21,677 nucleotides of DNA from Gemmatimonadales bacterium (GCA_030597435.1 JAUVRV010000006.1:1-21677), one strand, 5' to 3'. Positions 7,499-15,004 are shown, counted from the first letter of the stretch. Notes: generated from the letters alone by a model not told the origin. Translations and numbers: made by a program.

Positions 7499-8193
7499 TG
7501 ACAGCGGCCGGGGTACGTTCCAACGATCCGCTAACCACTCTACGCGAATACCGCCAGCTTGCACCCTGGAATCTTCGTGACCTGGCCACCGTGGCCGGGG
7601 CGATTCTCGACACTTCTGGCATCCGTCCGATCAACGCCGTTGCAACCGCACGTCCCAACGAACGGACAATCCGATTCTACGTGACCCGCGGGTTGGTGAC
7701 GCCGCCGGACGGACGTGGCACCGCGGCAACCTACACGTATCGTCACCTACTTCAGGTGCTGAGTATCAAGCTGCGACAGATGGAGGGCGCGACGCTGCAG
7801 GACATCGGCGTTGGCTTACAGGAGGTAACGGGTGATGTCCTGGAGCGGCGAGTAGCGGCAACACTGGGATCAGACCTACCAAACCCGCGACACCTCCCGC
7901 TCACGAGCCAGGACCGACCGGCCTGGGGTCGATCTGGCCGGGCACTCCGAGCATGGCTTGCTGATGACCTCGACAGCAGCGACGAATCCACAACCGATCA
8001 GAGTGGCGGCGTTACTTGGCGTCGTATACAGATTTCGCGGGGTGTTGAACTCCACATCAACAACACCCACCCACTGGTAACCCTTGGAGATCGGGACGGA
8101 GACATCGCAGACGCCGTCCGGCTTGCGGTAGCGCGCGTCCTGGGACAGGATCCGGCCAACCGGGCAGCTCCGAAACCGGAATCAAGGACGTAG
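7498..8193 (+). CDS. MerR-like HTH transcription regulator
   Basis: The start at 7498 gives 231 residues. The frame is open further upstream, but that part lies inside the receiver gene, whereas ATG 7498 is coupled as TGATG. Residues about 53-125 match a MerR winged helix: ERTIRFYVTRGLVTPP, then a YRHLLQVLSIKLRQMEGATLQDI helix pair (split here by the wing). The usual long dimerisation helix is followed by a non-conserved C-terminal domain of about 95 residues with no metal-binding Cys pattern, ending in HINNTHPLVTLGDRDG and an Ala/Arg helix. It is the third gene of the regulator operon. The inducer is unknown. The hairpin at 8203-8219 follows it. Confidence 0.75.
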   Translation: MTAAGVRSNDPLTTLREYRQLAPWNLRDLATVAGAILDTSGIRPINAVATARPNERTIRFYVTRGLVTPPDGRGTAATYTYRHLLQVLSIKLRQMEGATLQDIGVGLQEVTGDVLERRVAATLGSDLPNPRHLPLTSQDRPAWGRSGRALRAWLADDLDSSDESTTDQSGGVTWRRIQISRGVELHINNTHPLVTLGDRDGDIADAVRLAVARVLGQDPANRAAPKPESRT

Positions 8194-8202
8194 CACAAAC
8201 TC

Positions 8203-8219
8203 GACCCGAGGATCGGGTC
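8203..8219 (+). terminator. Weak hairpin after the regulator operon
   Basis: GACCCGA at 8203-8209 pairs with TCGGGTC at 8213-8219 around a three-base loop, 10 bp after the MerR-like stop and about 75 bp before lemA. There is no T-run, so factor-independent termination is doubtful. It may only protect the 3' end. Confidence 0.3.
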
Positions 8220-8295
8220 TGCCGTCTACTTTCAGTGAACCGGCCCGCGCATCATGTTGGCCCCGTCGTTTCGTTCAACTTTGGGAGTGAAGCCG

Positions 8296-8889
8296 ATGTT
8301 CATGACTTGGGTGTTCCTGGCACTGATCGTGGGTGCCATCGTCTGGGCCGTTTCAGCCTACAACAAGCTGATTGCGCTCAAGGGCGAGACGATCAACGCT
8401 TGGAAGCAGATCGATGTTCAACTCAAACGCCGTCACGATCTCATCCCGAACCTGGTCGAGGCGGTCAAGGGTGCCATGGAGTTCGAGCGCGGGACGCTCG
8501 AGGAAGTGATTCAGGCACGTAACCAGGCAGTCAAGATCCAGGCTGACACCCTTCCCACGGGCGGCGTCAAACAACTTGCCGCCGCCGAGGCTGCATTGAG
8601 TTCCGCCTTGGGTCGCCTCAACGTGGTAGTGGAGCGTTACCCGGACCTGAAGGCAACCAGCAACGTGGGTCAACTACAAGAGGAACTCACGTCCACCGAA
8701 AACCGGGTCTCCTTCGCACGGCAACTGTATAACGACACCGCGACCACCTACAACGTCAAGCAGCAGCAGTTTCCCTGGAACATGATTGCTGGATTTGCCA
8801 AGGCTGAGACCGTCGAACTGTGGGAAATCACCGACGAGAAGGAACGCGAGGTCCCCAAGGTTGATCTGTCGATGAAACCCAAGCAGTGA
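8296..8889 (+). CDS. lemA: LemA family membrane protein
   Basis: I place the start at ATG 8296 (197 residues) because GGGAG at 8283-8287 is eight bases upstream; an earlier in-frame ATG at 8254 lacks this. Residues 4-20 are a single membrane segment. They are followed by the LemA signature NKLIALKGETINAWKQIDVQ then RRHDLIPNLVE, a long coiled four-helix bundle, and the C-terminal YNDTATTYNVKQQQFPWNMIAG typical of the family (written here in parts: YNDTATTYN, FPWNMIAGF). Length is normal. LemA proteins are often encoded beside M48/HtpX-like proteases, as here; their biochemical role is not settled. The stop overlaps the protease GTG by 4 bp. Confidence 0.93.
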   Translation: MFMTWVFLALIVGAIVWAVSAYNKLIALKGETINAWKQIDVQLKRRHDLIPNLVEAVKGAMEFERGTLEEVIQARNQAVKIQADTLPTGGVKQLAAAEAALSSALGRLNVVVERYPDLKATSNVGQLQEELTSTENRVSFARQLYNDTATTYNVKQQQFPWNMIAGFAKAETVELWEITDEKEREVPKVDLSMKPKQ

Positions 8890-9923
8890 GCGACGCCAAC
8901 CTATTCGAGCAACAAAGGGCGAACCGCCGTCGCTCCGCGATCTTGGTAACAGTATTCCTGCTCTTCTTTGCGTGGATCGGGTTTGGCGGAGACCTGATAT
9001 TCTACCTGCAAACAACTGGCGTTCCCGATGAGGCGTCGCGTGACAGCTACCGCCACGTGATCCCGTGGTTCGGCATCTGCGCCACCCTATTGGCCGCCGC
9101 GATGGCCTGGTGGGGATGGAAACGAGGTTCCAAGGAGATCCTGTGGGCTACCGGTGCATGGGAACTCATCGAGCCATCTCGCCCCGCGGAGAATGTTCTG
9201 GTCAACGTGGTCGAGGAGATGGCCATAGCATCGGGACTTCCGCGGCCTACCATCTGGATCGTGCCCGACAAGGATCCCAACGCATTCGCCACTGGCACCG
9301 ATGTCGCCGAGGCGCACGTCGCGGTTACTGAAGGTCTGTTGGATGCGCTGACCAGGGACGAACTGCAAGGTGTCATCGCACACGAGATGGCGCACGTCAG
9401 AAACTACGACGTTAAGCTCATGACCTTGCTGGCTGCCTTGGTGGGGGTCATGGCACTCATAGCAGACGGTACGCGACGGTTCATATGGTACGGTGGTGGG
9501 CGCAGACGCGGTGGTGGTGGTGGTGGCAAGAAAGGGGGCGGTGGCGCTCTCGTGGCCATCCTCCTGATCGCCTGGGTATTCAGCATTCTCCTGGCGCCGA
9601 TCGTGTCACGTGTGCTGGCGCTAGGTGTGAGTCGCAAGCGAGAGTTCCTGGCCGACGCCACAGCGGCTCAATTCACGCGCAACCCAGCCGCACTCGCATC
9701 GGCGTTGCGCAAGGTCGAGGACGCGAGCGGACCCACCAAGTCCATCAAACAAGGAACGGCGCATCTCTGCATCGCAGATCCCATTGGGCGGCGTTTGACT
9801 CATAAGGAGGGCCGCATCGCCAACCTCCTGGCGACACACCCACCGATGGCCGTCCGCATCGCGCGACTCAAAGCGATGGCATATCAATACGACAAGACGG
9901 GCAAGATTCCGGAGGCTGTCTGA
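8886..9923 (+). CDS. htpX: M48 family membrane zinc metalloprotease (HtpX-like)
   Basis: This 345-residue protein has membrane segments at about 18-40, 58-77, 178-194 and 221-240. The zinc site is H166-E167-M-A-H170 (HEMAHVRNYD), with E253 in KREFLADA as the likely third ligand, so it should be active. HtpX-type enzymes degrade damaged membrane proteins. A glycine/lysine-rich loop at about 203-220 (encoded near 9490-9545 by a GGT-rich tract) separates the third and fourth membrane segments and is unusually repetitive. The GTG start overlaps lemA (GTGA). The stop lies inside the CTGA that appears to start the next gene. The gene symbol is by family resemblance; it is larger than classical HtpX. 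Confidence 0.88.
   Translation: MSDANLFEQQRANRRRSAILVTVFLLFFAWIGFGGDLIFYLQTTGVPDEASRDSYRHVIPWFGICATLLAAAMAWWGWKRGSKEILWATGAWELIEPSRPAENVLVNVVEEMAIASGLPRPTIWIVPDKDPNAFATGTDVAEAHVAVTEGLLDALTRDELQGVIAHEMAHVRNYDVKLMTLLAALVGVMALIADGTRRFIWYGGGRRRGGGGGGKKGGGGALVAILLIAWVFSILLAPIVSRVLALGVSRKREFLADATAAQFTRNPAALASALRKVEDASGPTKSIKQGTAHLCIADPIGRRLTHKEGRIANLLATHPPMAVRIARLKAMAYQYDKTGKIPEAV
9911..9922 (+). promoter_or_regulatory. Ribosome binding site and CTG start of the acyltransferase gene
   Basis: GGAGG at 9911-9915 is followed four bases later by CTG at 9920-9922, which overlaps the protease stop as CTGA. From here the frame is open through to the acyltransferase, with no ATG, GTG or TTG until GTG 10175. 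The site therefore decides the start of the next gene. Confidence 0.65.
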
Positions 9924-11431
9924 CTCTTACGGTTGGCGACTGGATTCTGCTGGGTATCGCGACTGTCCTCACCGGCGGCCTCACTCTCTGGACAATACGA
10001 CGCACTCGCAGATGGATCCGCAGGCGACTGCACCGCGCGGTCCTCAAGGCGGTTCACCGATTCCAGGTTCGCCTCGACCGTTACAAGCTCGTTAGCAAGC
10101 CCGTCATTCGTGAGGCGTTACTGCACGATCCAACCGTACAGGCGGCGATACGGGCTCACTGCAATCGTCACGGAGTGAGCGAGGCTGAAACGCAGCGCCA
10201 AGTAGAACTGTACGTCGATGAAATCGTGCCGTTCTTTGACGTTCTCTCCTACTACAAGCTGGGATACAACATCGCCCGCTTACTGTCGGTCCTGCTGTAC
10301 CGCGTGACTTCCGAGTACCAAGATCGCGGATCCCTCAATGCGATCCCCCGTGGAGACGTGGTTCTCTACTTGATGAACCACAGATCGAACGCGGACTACG
10401 TGATCGTAGCTTACGTTTTGGCCCACGGTGTGAGCACCAGCTATGCGGTGGGCGAGTGGGCCCGAGTGTGGCCGCTCGAGTTTGTGTTCAAGTCATTTGG
10501 AGCATACTTCGTGCGCCGCGGATTCCGAGAACAACTCTACCACACAGTGCTCGAACGATATGTCCAGCTGATCACCAGCAACGGAGTGACCCAGGGGATC
10601 TTCCTCGAGGGAGGTTTGACAAAGAACGGTGTGTTCCGATCGCCCAAGGTCGGTCTCCTCGACTACATCGCGCGAACCATTCTCGATCCCGCCTTTGATC
10701 GTGATATCTGGCTCGTACCGGTCGCGATCAACTACGACCGGGTGCTCGAGGATCGCACCCTGATTCGGGAACTGATCGACGAAGACGACCGTCCCGGGCG
10801 ACTGCGTCAGATGCTTTCCGTTAGCCACTACCTGCTCTCCAACATCCTGCGACTCCTCACAGGGCGGTTGAAACGCTACGGTCGAGTAGCGGTGAACTTC
10901 GGTTCGCCGGTATCACTCAGGCAATGGAGCGCCGACAATCCTCAAGCGCTGTCGCTCCCCAAGCAGGAGAGACTGAACCAACTGCACGGCCTGGCCGACG
11001 AGATCATGAACCGCATTGCGGCGATCATGCCGGTGACGCCGGTCCCGCTCGTGTCGGCCGCGTTGCTCTCCTTTGGGGAAACGATGGTAAGGCGTTCCGA
11101 TCTGTTGGACCGGATCGATGAGTACCGCGATCACTTGATCGCGACCGGCGCGAAACTGGTACGTGAGGAACGGGGCGCGGATGCTATACTCGAGCGGGCC
11201 TGGAGGATGTTGAGGATGCGTCGCTTGGTCGTGAAGGAGGTTGACAGCTTCGTGGTGCTACCCAAACAACGGCCACTGCTGGAGTACTACGCCAACTCGA
11301 TCGTGCATCTGTTACCGGAGCAACCCATGCGTAGACAGATGCACCCAGCGCACGAGGACGATCGAGATCTGCCAGGGTTGAGAGAGCGGAAGAGGCAGGA
11401 GGGACAGGGGAAGCCGGGGAACCTACCTTGA
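9920..11431 (+). CDS. plsB: PlsB-like glycerol-3-phosphate acyltransferase, likely CTG start
   Basis: This acyltransferase transfers an acyl group to the sn-1 position of glycerol-3-phosphate at the inner membrane. From CTG 9920 the product has 503 residues: a hydrophobic segment at about 5-24 (DWILLGIATVLTGGLTLW), a basic helix, then the helical N-terminal region and the acyltransferase core. Core motifs are HRSNAD (His154, Asp159; the HX4D site), GAYFVRRGFRE, FLEGG (Glu230) and VPVAINYDRVLED. The first conventional codon, GTG 10175, would remove about 85 residues of apparently real protein (SKPVIREALLHDPTVQAA) and has no better signal. The product is shorter than E. coli PlsB (about 800 residues), so it belongs to a compact form. 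It forms one overlapping unit with lemA and the M48 protease. Confidence 0.82.
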   Translation: MTLTVGDWILLGIATVLTGGLTLWTIRRTRRWIRRRLHRAVLKAVHRFQVRLDRYKLVSKPVIREALLHDPTVQAAIRAHCNRHGVSEAETQRQVELYVDEIVPFFDVLSYYKLGYNIARLLSVLLYRVTSEYQDRGSLNAIPRGDVVLYLMNHRSNADYVIVAYVLAHGVSTSYAVGEWARVWPLEFVFKSFGAYFVRRGFREQLYHTVLERYVQLITSNGVTQGIFLEGGLTKNGVFRSPKVGLLDYIARTILDPAFDRDIWLVPVAINYDRVLEDRTLIRELIDEDDRPGRLRQMLSVSHYLLSNILRLLTGRLKRYGRVAVNFGSPVSLRQWSADNPQALSLPKQERLNQLHGLADEIMNRIAAIMPVTPVPLVSAALLSFGETMVRRSDLLDRIDEYRDHLIATGAKLVREERGADAILERAWRMLRMRRLVVKEVDSFVVLPKQRPLLEYYANSIVHLLPEQPMRRQMHPAHEDDRDLPGLRERKRQEGQGKPGNLP

Positions 11432-11474
11432 CCGTTCCACTGCCCCCACTGCCCCCCAACCCGTAGCTTCAAGT

Positions 11475-12461
11475 ATGCCCCCAATCCATATCCCATCCCT
11501 CGACATTGGCGATCGGATCGAAGACACCTTTCTGGTGCTCGAGATCGAAACCAGATCGCTCGAGTCTGGTGATCCGTACACGTTTCTCAAACTGGGCAAC
11601 AGTACGGGAGCGCTATCGACCGAGCCGTTCTGGCCCGCGCGACAACATGAAATCGCGGGTGTGCACAGGGGCCACCCAGTGCAGCTCGTCGGCGAGGTTG
11701 CAAGCTACAAGCAAAAGAAACAGATCAAGGTCAAATCGATACGGGTGATTCCGCGGGAGAGCGTCGATCTCACGCAACTGCTTCCTACGGTGGGTCCCGT
11801 TGAACGCTACTGGGAGACAGTCGACGGCTGGCGCAATGCAATCGAGAAACCCCGACTCAAGCGGGTGCTCGATCTCTTCTTCGAAGACGACGACTTCAGA
11901 CGCCAGTTCGAGCAGTGCCCGGCGAGCATCCGTGGGCATCATGCAAGACTCGGCGGATTACTCCAGCACACCACCGAGGTTGCAGCCATCGCACGGGCAG
12001 TTGCCCGAGCATCAGGTGCCGACCTGGACGTTGTTCTCGCCGGGGTGTTGTTACACGACATCGGCAAGCTCGAGAGTTACGGTTGGAACGGAATTTTCGA
12101 ATACACACGTGCCGGTTCGTTGCTGGGACACGTTGCAATTGGCGCCCTGATGTTGGACCGGAGGCTCGACGAAGAAGAGGACCCTCCGTGTACCGACGAA
12201 GAACGCGAAGTCTTGCTGCACCTGATACTGTCGCACCACGGGAAGCTCGAGTTCGGGAGCCCTGTGAGTCCGATGACCCTCGAAGCGGAAGCGCTCCATT
12301 GGGCCGACAATGCGAGCGCAAAGACGGCGAGCCTGACGGATGTGCTGGCAGACCCAGAGAACTTTCCCGAGGGGCCGGTCTCGAAGCCGAGTTGGCAACT
12401 CGACCGCAGACGCGTGTACCAACAGAGCTGCGATTGGGGATCCGTGGACCCCGAAGGGTAG
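11475..12461 (+). CDS. YhaM-like 3'-5' exoribonuclease (OB fold plus HD domain)
   Basis: This 328-residue protein has an N-terminal OB-fold nucleic-acid-binding region at about 8-95 (YTFLKLGNSTGALSTEPFW, VQLVGEVASYKQKKQIKV) and an HD hydrolase at about 140-300. HD landmarks are His155-His156 and the LLQHTTEV helix, LLHDIGKL with His194-Asp195, LSHHGKLEFGS with His254-His255, and ALHWADN. This order matches YhaM, a manganese-dependent 3'-5' exoribonuclease of Gram-positive bacteria that also occurs elsewhere. There is no clear Shine-Dalgarno before ATG 11475. Three bases separate it from the archease gene, followed by rtcB, so it belongs to an RNA-processing cluster. Confidence 0.87.
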   Translation: MPPIHIPSLDIGDRIEDTFLVLEIETRSLESGDPYTFLKLGNSTGALSTEPFWPARQHEIAGVHRGHPVQLVGEVASYKQKKQIKVKSIRVIPRESVDLTQLLPTVGPVERYWETVDGWRNAIEKPRLKRVLDLFFEDDDFRRQFEQCPASIRGHHARLGGLLQHTTEVAAIARAVARASGADLDVVLAGVLLHDIGKLESYGWNGIFEYTRAGSLLGHVAIGALMLDRRLDEEEDPPCTDEEREVLLHLILSHHGKLEFGSPVSPMTLEAEALHWADNASAKTASLTDVLADPENFPEGPVSKPSWQLDRRRVYQQSCDWGSVDPEG

Positions 12462-12464
12462 GCC

Positions 12465-12878
12465 GTGAGCTACCGTTTCCTACCCCACACCGCCGACCTG
12501 ATAGTAGAGATCAAGGGAGCGAGCCTAGCCGACGTTTTCCACGATGCGACCGCGGTCGTTCGTGATCTCATTGTCGGAGACGGGTCCGTAGCGGCAACCG
12601 AGTCACACTCCGTCACACTCGAAGCGCAGTCCCCGGACGAACTCTTGATCCGCTTCGTGCGCGAACTGCTCACCTGGTTCCAGCTAGACACGTTCGTGCC
12701 GGCCCAGTTGGAAATCGCACAGCTGGCACCGTCAAGAATGGTTGCCACGATACGAGGAGAACCGTTCGACGACAGCAAACACGAACCACAGCCCGAGGTC
12801 AAAGCGGCAACACGACACAACCTCTCCGTAGAAGAAACGGATGCCGGCTGGCGCGCGGTAATGGTGCTGGACCTATAG
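12465..12878 (+). CDS. Archease, RtcB cofactor
   Basis: This 137-residue protein is the normal archease size. The N-terminal YRFLPHTADLIVEIKG contains the conserved HTAD with Asp11, and the C-terminus ends VMVLDL, matching the family's terminal metal-binding Asp. The middle shows SPDELLIRFVRELLTWFQ (family pattern D-E-L-L-I-x-x-L-x-E-L-L). Archease helps load GMP on the RtcB active-site histidine and lets the ligase turn over. GTG start, with AAGGGTAGG just upstream and three bases after the exonuclease stop. rtcB follows 71 bp downstream; that gap holds a small hairpin (GACGC 12886-12890, GCGTC 12894-12898). Confidence 0.93.
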   Translation: MSYRFLPHTADLIVEIKGASLADVFHDATAVVRDLIVGDGSVAATESHSVTLEAQSPDELLIRFVRELLTWFQLDTFVPAQLEIAQLAPSRMVATIRGEPFDDSKHEPQPEVKAATRHNLSVEETDAGWRAVMVLDL

Positions 12879-12949
12879 ATGTATGGACGCGTAGCGTCGG
12901 ATGTGCGGCATAGTCGCTGAGACCGTGACCCACCAGCATATTTCAGACA

Positions 12950-14398
12950 ATGTCCTCTAGATCGTCCATCAAGGTTAGTCGAATCGACGCCTACCGCTGG
13001 CGGGTGGAGCGTACCGGCCAGATGAATACCCATGGGCTCATCTTTGCCGATTCCGAGCTGATGCGCGATTTGGAGGGAGACCAGTGCATCCAGCAAGTGG
13101 TCAACGTTGCACACCTACCCGGGATCGTGGGCCCGTCGATCGCGATGCCGGACATACACTGGGGCTACGGGTTTCCCATAGGTGGAGTGGCCGCGTTCGA
13201 CGAAGACGAAGGAGTCATATCGCCTGGTGGCGTCGGTTATGACATCAACTGTGGTGTTCGTCTCTTGAGCACACCGATCACGATTGATGAATTGCGGCCG
13301 AGGCTCAAGTCGCTAGCGGACACGCTATACAGCACCATTCCGTCCGGTGTCGGATCTTCCAGGTCGGACCTCAAGCTCTCGAGGCCAGAACTCGACCGAG
13401 TTCTGGAGCGGGGGGCCGAGTGGGCAGTGGCGCGGGGGTTTGGAACGGAGAGGGATCTCGAGTGCATTGAAGCGGGCGGACGATTGGATGCGGACCCTGA
13501 CTGTGTGAGTAACCGAGCCAAGGAGCGTGGCCGCAATCAGGTCGGCACGGTGGGTAGTGGGAACCACTTCGTTGAAGTCGGATACGTTGATGAGGTATAC
13601 CGGGTCGATGCCGCGCAACGTCTTGGTCTCTCGCAAGGGAGCGTGACTGTTTTCATCCACTCCGGATCGCGCGGATTAGGGTACCAGGTGTGCGACGACT
13701 ACCTCGACACAATGGTGCAGGCTGCGGCAAGATACGGCATCGAGCTGCCCGACAAACAGCTCTGCTGTGCTCCTCTATCGAGCAAGGAGGCGAAGTCCTA
13801 CCTGGGAGCCATGAACGCAGCGGCGAACTACGCCTTCGCCAACAGACAATTGATGAGTCACTACGCCCGCGAGGGTCTTGCTGCAGTTTTCTCGCGTGAG
13901 ACAGCCGACCGAACCGACCTCGTCTACGACGTCGCGCACAACATCGCCAAGTACGAGACTCACGTCATCGAGGGCAAGCAGCGGCGCGTTTGCGTGCACC
14001 GCAAGGGAGCGACCCGTGCCTTCCCTCCCGGTCATCCGGAGTTGCATCGACGGTACCGCGACATCGGGCAGCCGGTCTTGATACCGGGCGACATGGGTCG
14101 CTACTCGTTTGTGCTGACCGGCACCGATGGGGCCTACGCCGAGACCTTCGGCTCGACCTGCCACGGAGCTGGACGAAGGATGAGCCGACATCAGGCCAGG
14201 AAGGTTGCCAGGTCGAGGAACGTGCTCAAGGAGTTGGAAAAACGGGGAATCATGATCCGAGCAGCAAGCAGACGGACCGTGGACGAGGAGATCCCCGAAG
14301 CGTACAAGGATGTCGCCAAGGTTGTGGATGTCGTCCATTCGGCCGGTATCGGCAGGAGGGTAGCCCGACTCCGACCGGTGGCCGTGATCAAGGGATAG
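12950..14398 (+). CDS. rtcB: RNA-splicing ligase RtcB
   Basis: This 482-residue protein is full length for RtcB. The enzyme joins RNA 2',3'-cyclic phosphate or 3'-phosphate ends to 5'-hydroxyl ends using GTP and manganese, acting in RNA repair or tRNA splicing. Active-site residues are all visible: Asp98 and Cys101 in GYDINCGVR, His206 in GSGNHFVEV, His237 in HSGSRGLGYQ, His330 in AHNIAKYE, and the guanylated His405 in TCHGAGRRMSR. HRKGATRAFPP and GDMGRYSFVLTGT also fit. It follows the archease and exonuclease genes. There is no good Shine-Dalgarno before ATG 12950, so the exact start is less sure; ATG 13022 is possible but would cut a plausible N-terminus. A minus-strand terminator begins two bases after its stop. 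Confidence 0.96.
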   Translation: MSSRSSIKVSRIDAYRWRVERTGQMNTHGLIFADSELMRDLEGDQCIQQVVNVAHLPGIVGPSIAMPDIHWGYGFPIGGVAAFDEDEGVISPGGVGYDINCGVRLLSTPITIDELRPRLKSLADTLYSTIPSGVGSSRSDLKLSRPELDRVLERGAEWAVARGFGTERDLECIEAGGRLDADPDCVSNRAKERGRNQVGTVGSGNHFVEVGYVDEVYRVDAAQRLGLSQGSVTVFIHSGSRGLGYQVCDDYLDTMVQAAARYGIELPDKQLCCAPLSSKEAKSYLGAMNAAANYAFANRQLMSHYAREGLAAVFSRETADRTDLVYDVAHNIAKYETHVIEGKQRRVCVHRKGATRAFPPGHPELHRRYRDIGQPVLIPGDMGRYSFVLTGTDGAYAETFGSTCHGAGRRMSRHQARKVARSRNVLKELEKRGIMIRAASRRTVDEEIPEAYKDVAKVVDVVHSAGIGRRVARLRPVAVIKG

Positions 14399-14399
14399 C

Positions 14400-14443
14400 A
14401 AAAAAAAGACGGCGGACACACCCCGAAGAGCGGTCCGCCGTCT
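14400..14443 (-). terminator. Strong intrinsic terminator, minus strand
   Basis: On the minus strand an 11-bp perfect stem, AGACGGCGGAC (14443-14433) with GTCCGCCGTCT (14417-14407), encloses a 15-base loop that contains a C(TTCG)G tetraloop with two further pairs. It is followed by seven T residues (14406-14400). Direction is clear, because on the plus strand the run is A residues before the stem. No minus-strand protein gene is near enough to use it; the ncRNA candidate is. Confidence 0.9.
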
Positions 14444-14833
14444 AAAGCACTAGCTACCCGGAGCCAGGGGATTCACTCCCTCTGTTCTCCTTCCCGCAGC
14501 CGCCGCATGGACTGATCCGTCCGCGGTAGGGCTTCTGGGAGCTCCGGCCTCCATCCCCAAGCGGCCTGGCCGGGCCGCGAGGTTCGCCAGTGCCGGCGCT
14601 GCGAGTCGGGCCGAGTCGCGGATCGACCTCTCACACTGCACGCCGAGGCGCCGGATCGGCGTGGACGAGGCGCGCGACTGGCCTCGCCGACCCCAAACGG
14701 GGTGAGTCACCCGGATCGTCAGACACCTGAGCCCTTGTTTGCGTCGGCGTCCTCCCCGGAATTCCCGCTGGGGAAGTCACTCAGGGCGTAGTCCGGACAC
14801 CGTGGCCTCAGACCCTTCCCCTGAACGACTGTT
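14400..14833 (-). ncRNA. Candidate structured noncoding RNA, unassigned
   Basis: A promoter-like sequence (14840-14867) predicts a start near 14833, and a strong terminator ends at 14400, giving about 430 nt antisense-oriented to and convergent with rtcB. The interval is GC-rich with many self-complementary segments: CTTCCCC/GGGGAGG nested inside CCTGAG/CTCAGG near the 5' end, a pairing of the first bases with the segment at 14701-14715, hairpins CACGCCGA/TCGGCGTG (14663-14656/14646-14639) and GCGGCC/GGCCGC, and ACCCC/GGGGT around GTTT. I looked for RNase P, tmRNA, SRP and 6S hallmarks and found none. The open frame of 86 codons inside (14450-14710) is Arg/Ala/Gly-rich and looks non-coding. 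Size is like tmRNA or RNase P RNA, so a divergent housekeeping RNA is possible. Confidence 0.6.
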
Positions 14834-14839
14834 GAGCCA

Positions 14840-14867
14840 AGTATAGAGACCTGCCAAAGACGCGCAA
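14840..14867 (-). promoter_or_regulatory. Promoter of the ncRNA candidate
   Basis: On the minus strand TTGCGC (14867-14862) and TATACT (14845-14840) are separated by 16 bp. The -10 matches five of six consensus bases and the -35 four of six. The predicted start is about 14833, in a sequence with no protein start nearby. Confidence 0.5.
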
Positions 14868-14910
14868 GCGCCGATGTTTCTTCGGCTTACTCGGTCTAGT
14901 GTGCACATTG

Positions 14911-15004
14911 TGTGGATTGATAAACGACTGACCGTCACACCATTGGCAGTTCTTTTCCACTCGATGTGGAGTTGTGCAAAACGGTTTTCCCTGAATAGTC
15001 CACA
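14911..15004. other. Cluster of DnaA-box-like sequences
   Basis: Compared with the consensus TTWTNCACA: TTTTGCACA (minus, 14973-14981) matches nine of nine; TTTTCCACT (plus, 14953-14961) eight; TAGTCCACA (plus, 14996-15004) and CAATCCACA (minus, 14911-14919) seven; AACTCCACA (minus, 14965-14973) six. TCCAC/GTGGA (14957-14961/14966-14970) also forms an inverted repeat. The rest of the 14.84-15.01 kb gap shows no gene. It could be an origin-like or DnaA-titrating site, or chance. No dnaA, dnaN or other origin-linked gene is in the window. Confidence 0.3.

Noticed and set aside
10175..10177. GTG as start of the acyltransferase
   Set aside because: It would discard a membrane segment and about 85 plausible residues and leave a 250-bp gap in a tightly packed operon.
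9933..10178. 81-codon plus-strand ORF between the protease and the acyltransferase
   Set aside because: It is a different frame over the N-terminal extension of the acyltransferase, with a Ser/Arg-rich, non-protein-like composition.
14450..14710. 86-codon minus-strand ORF inside the RNA candidate
   Set aside because: Arg/Ala/Gly/Pro-rich translation, no ribosome site, and it lies in strongly structured sequence.
14400..14833. Identification of the RNA candidate as RNase P RNA or tmRNA
   Set aside because: The conserved GAGGAAAGTCCGGGC-type segment of RNase P, and the tag frame and T-arm/CCA end of tmRNA, were not found on either strand.
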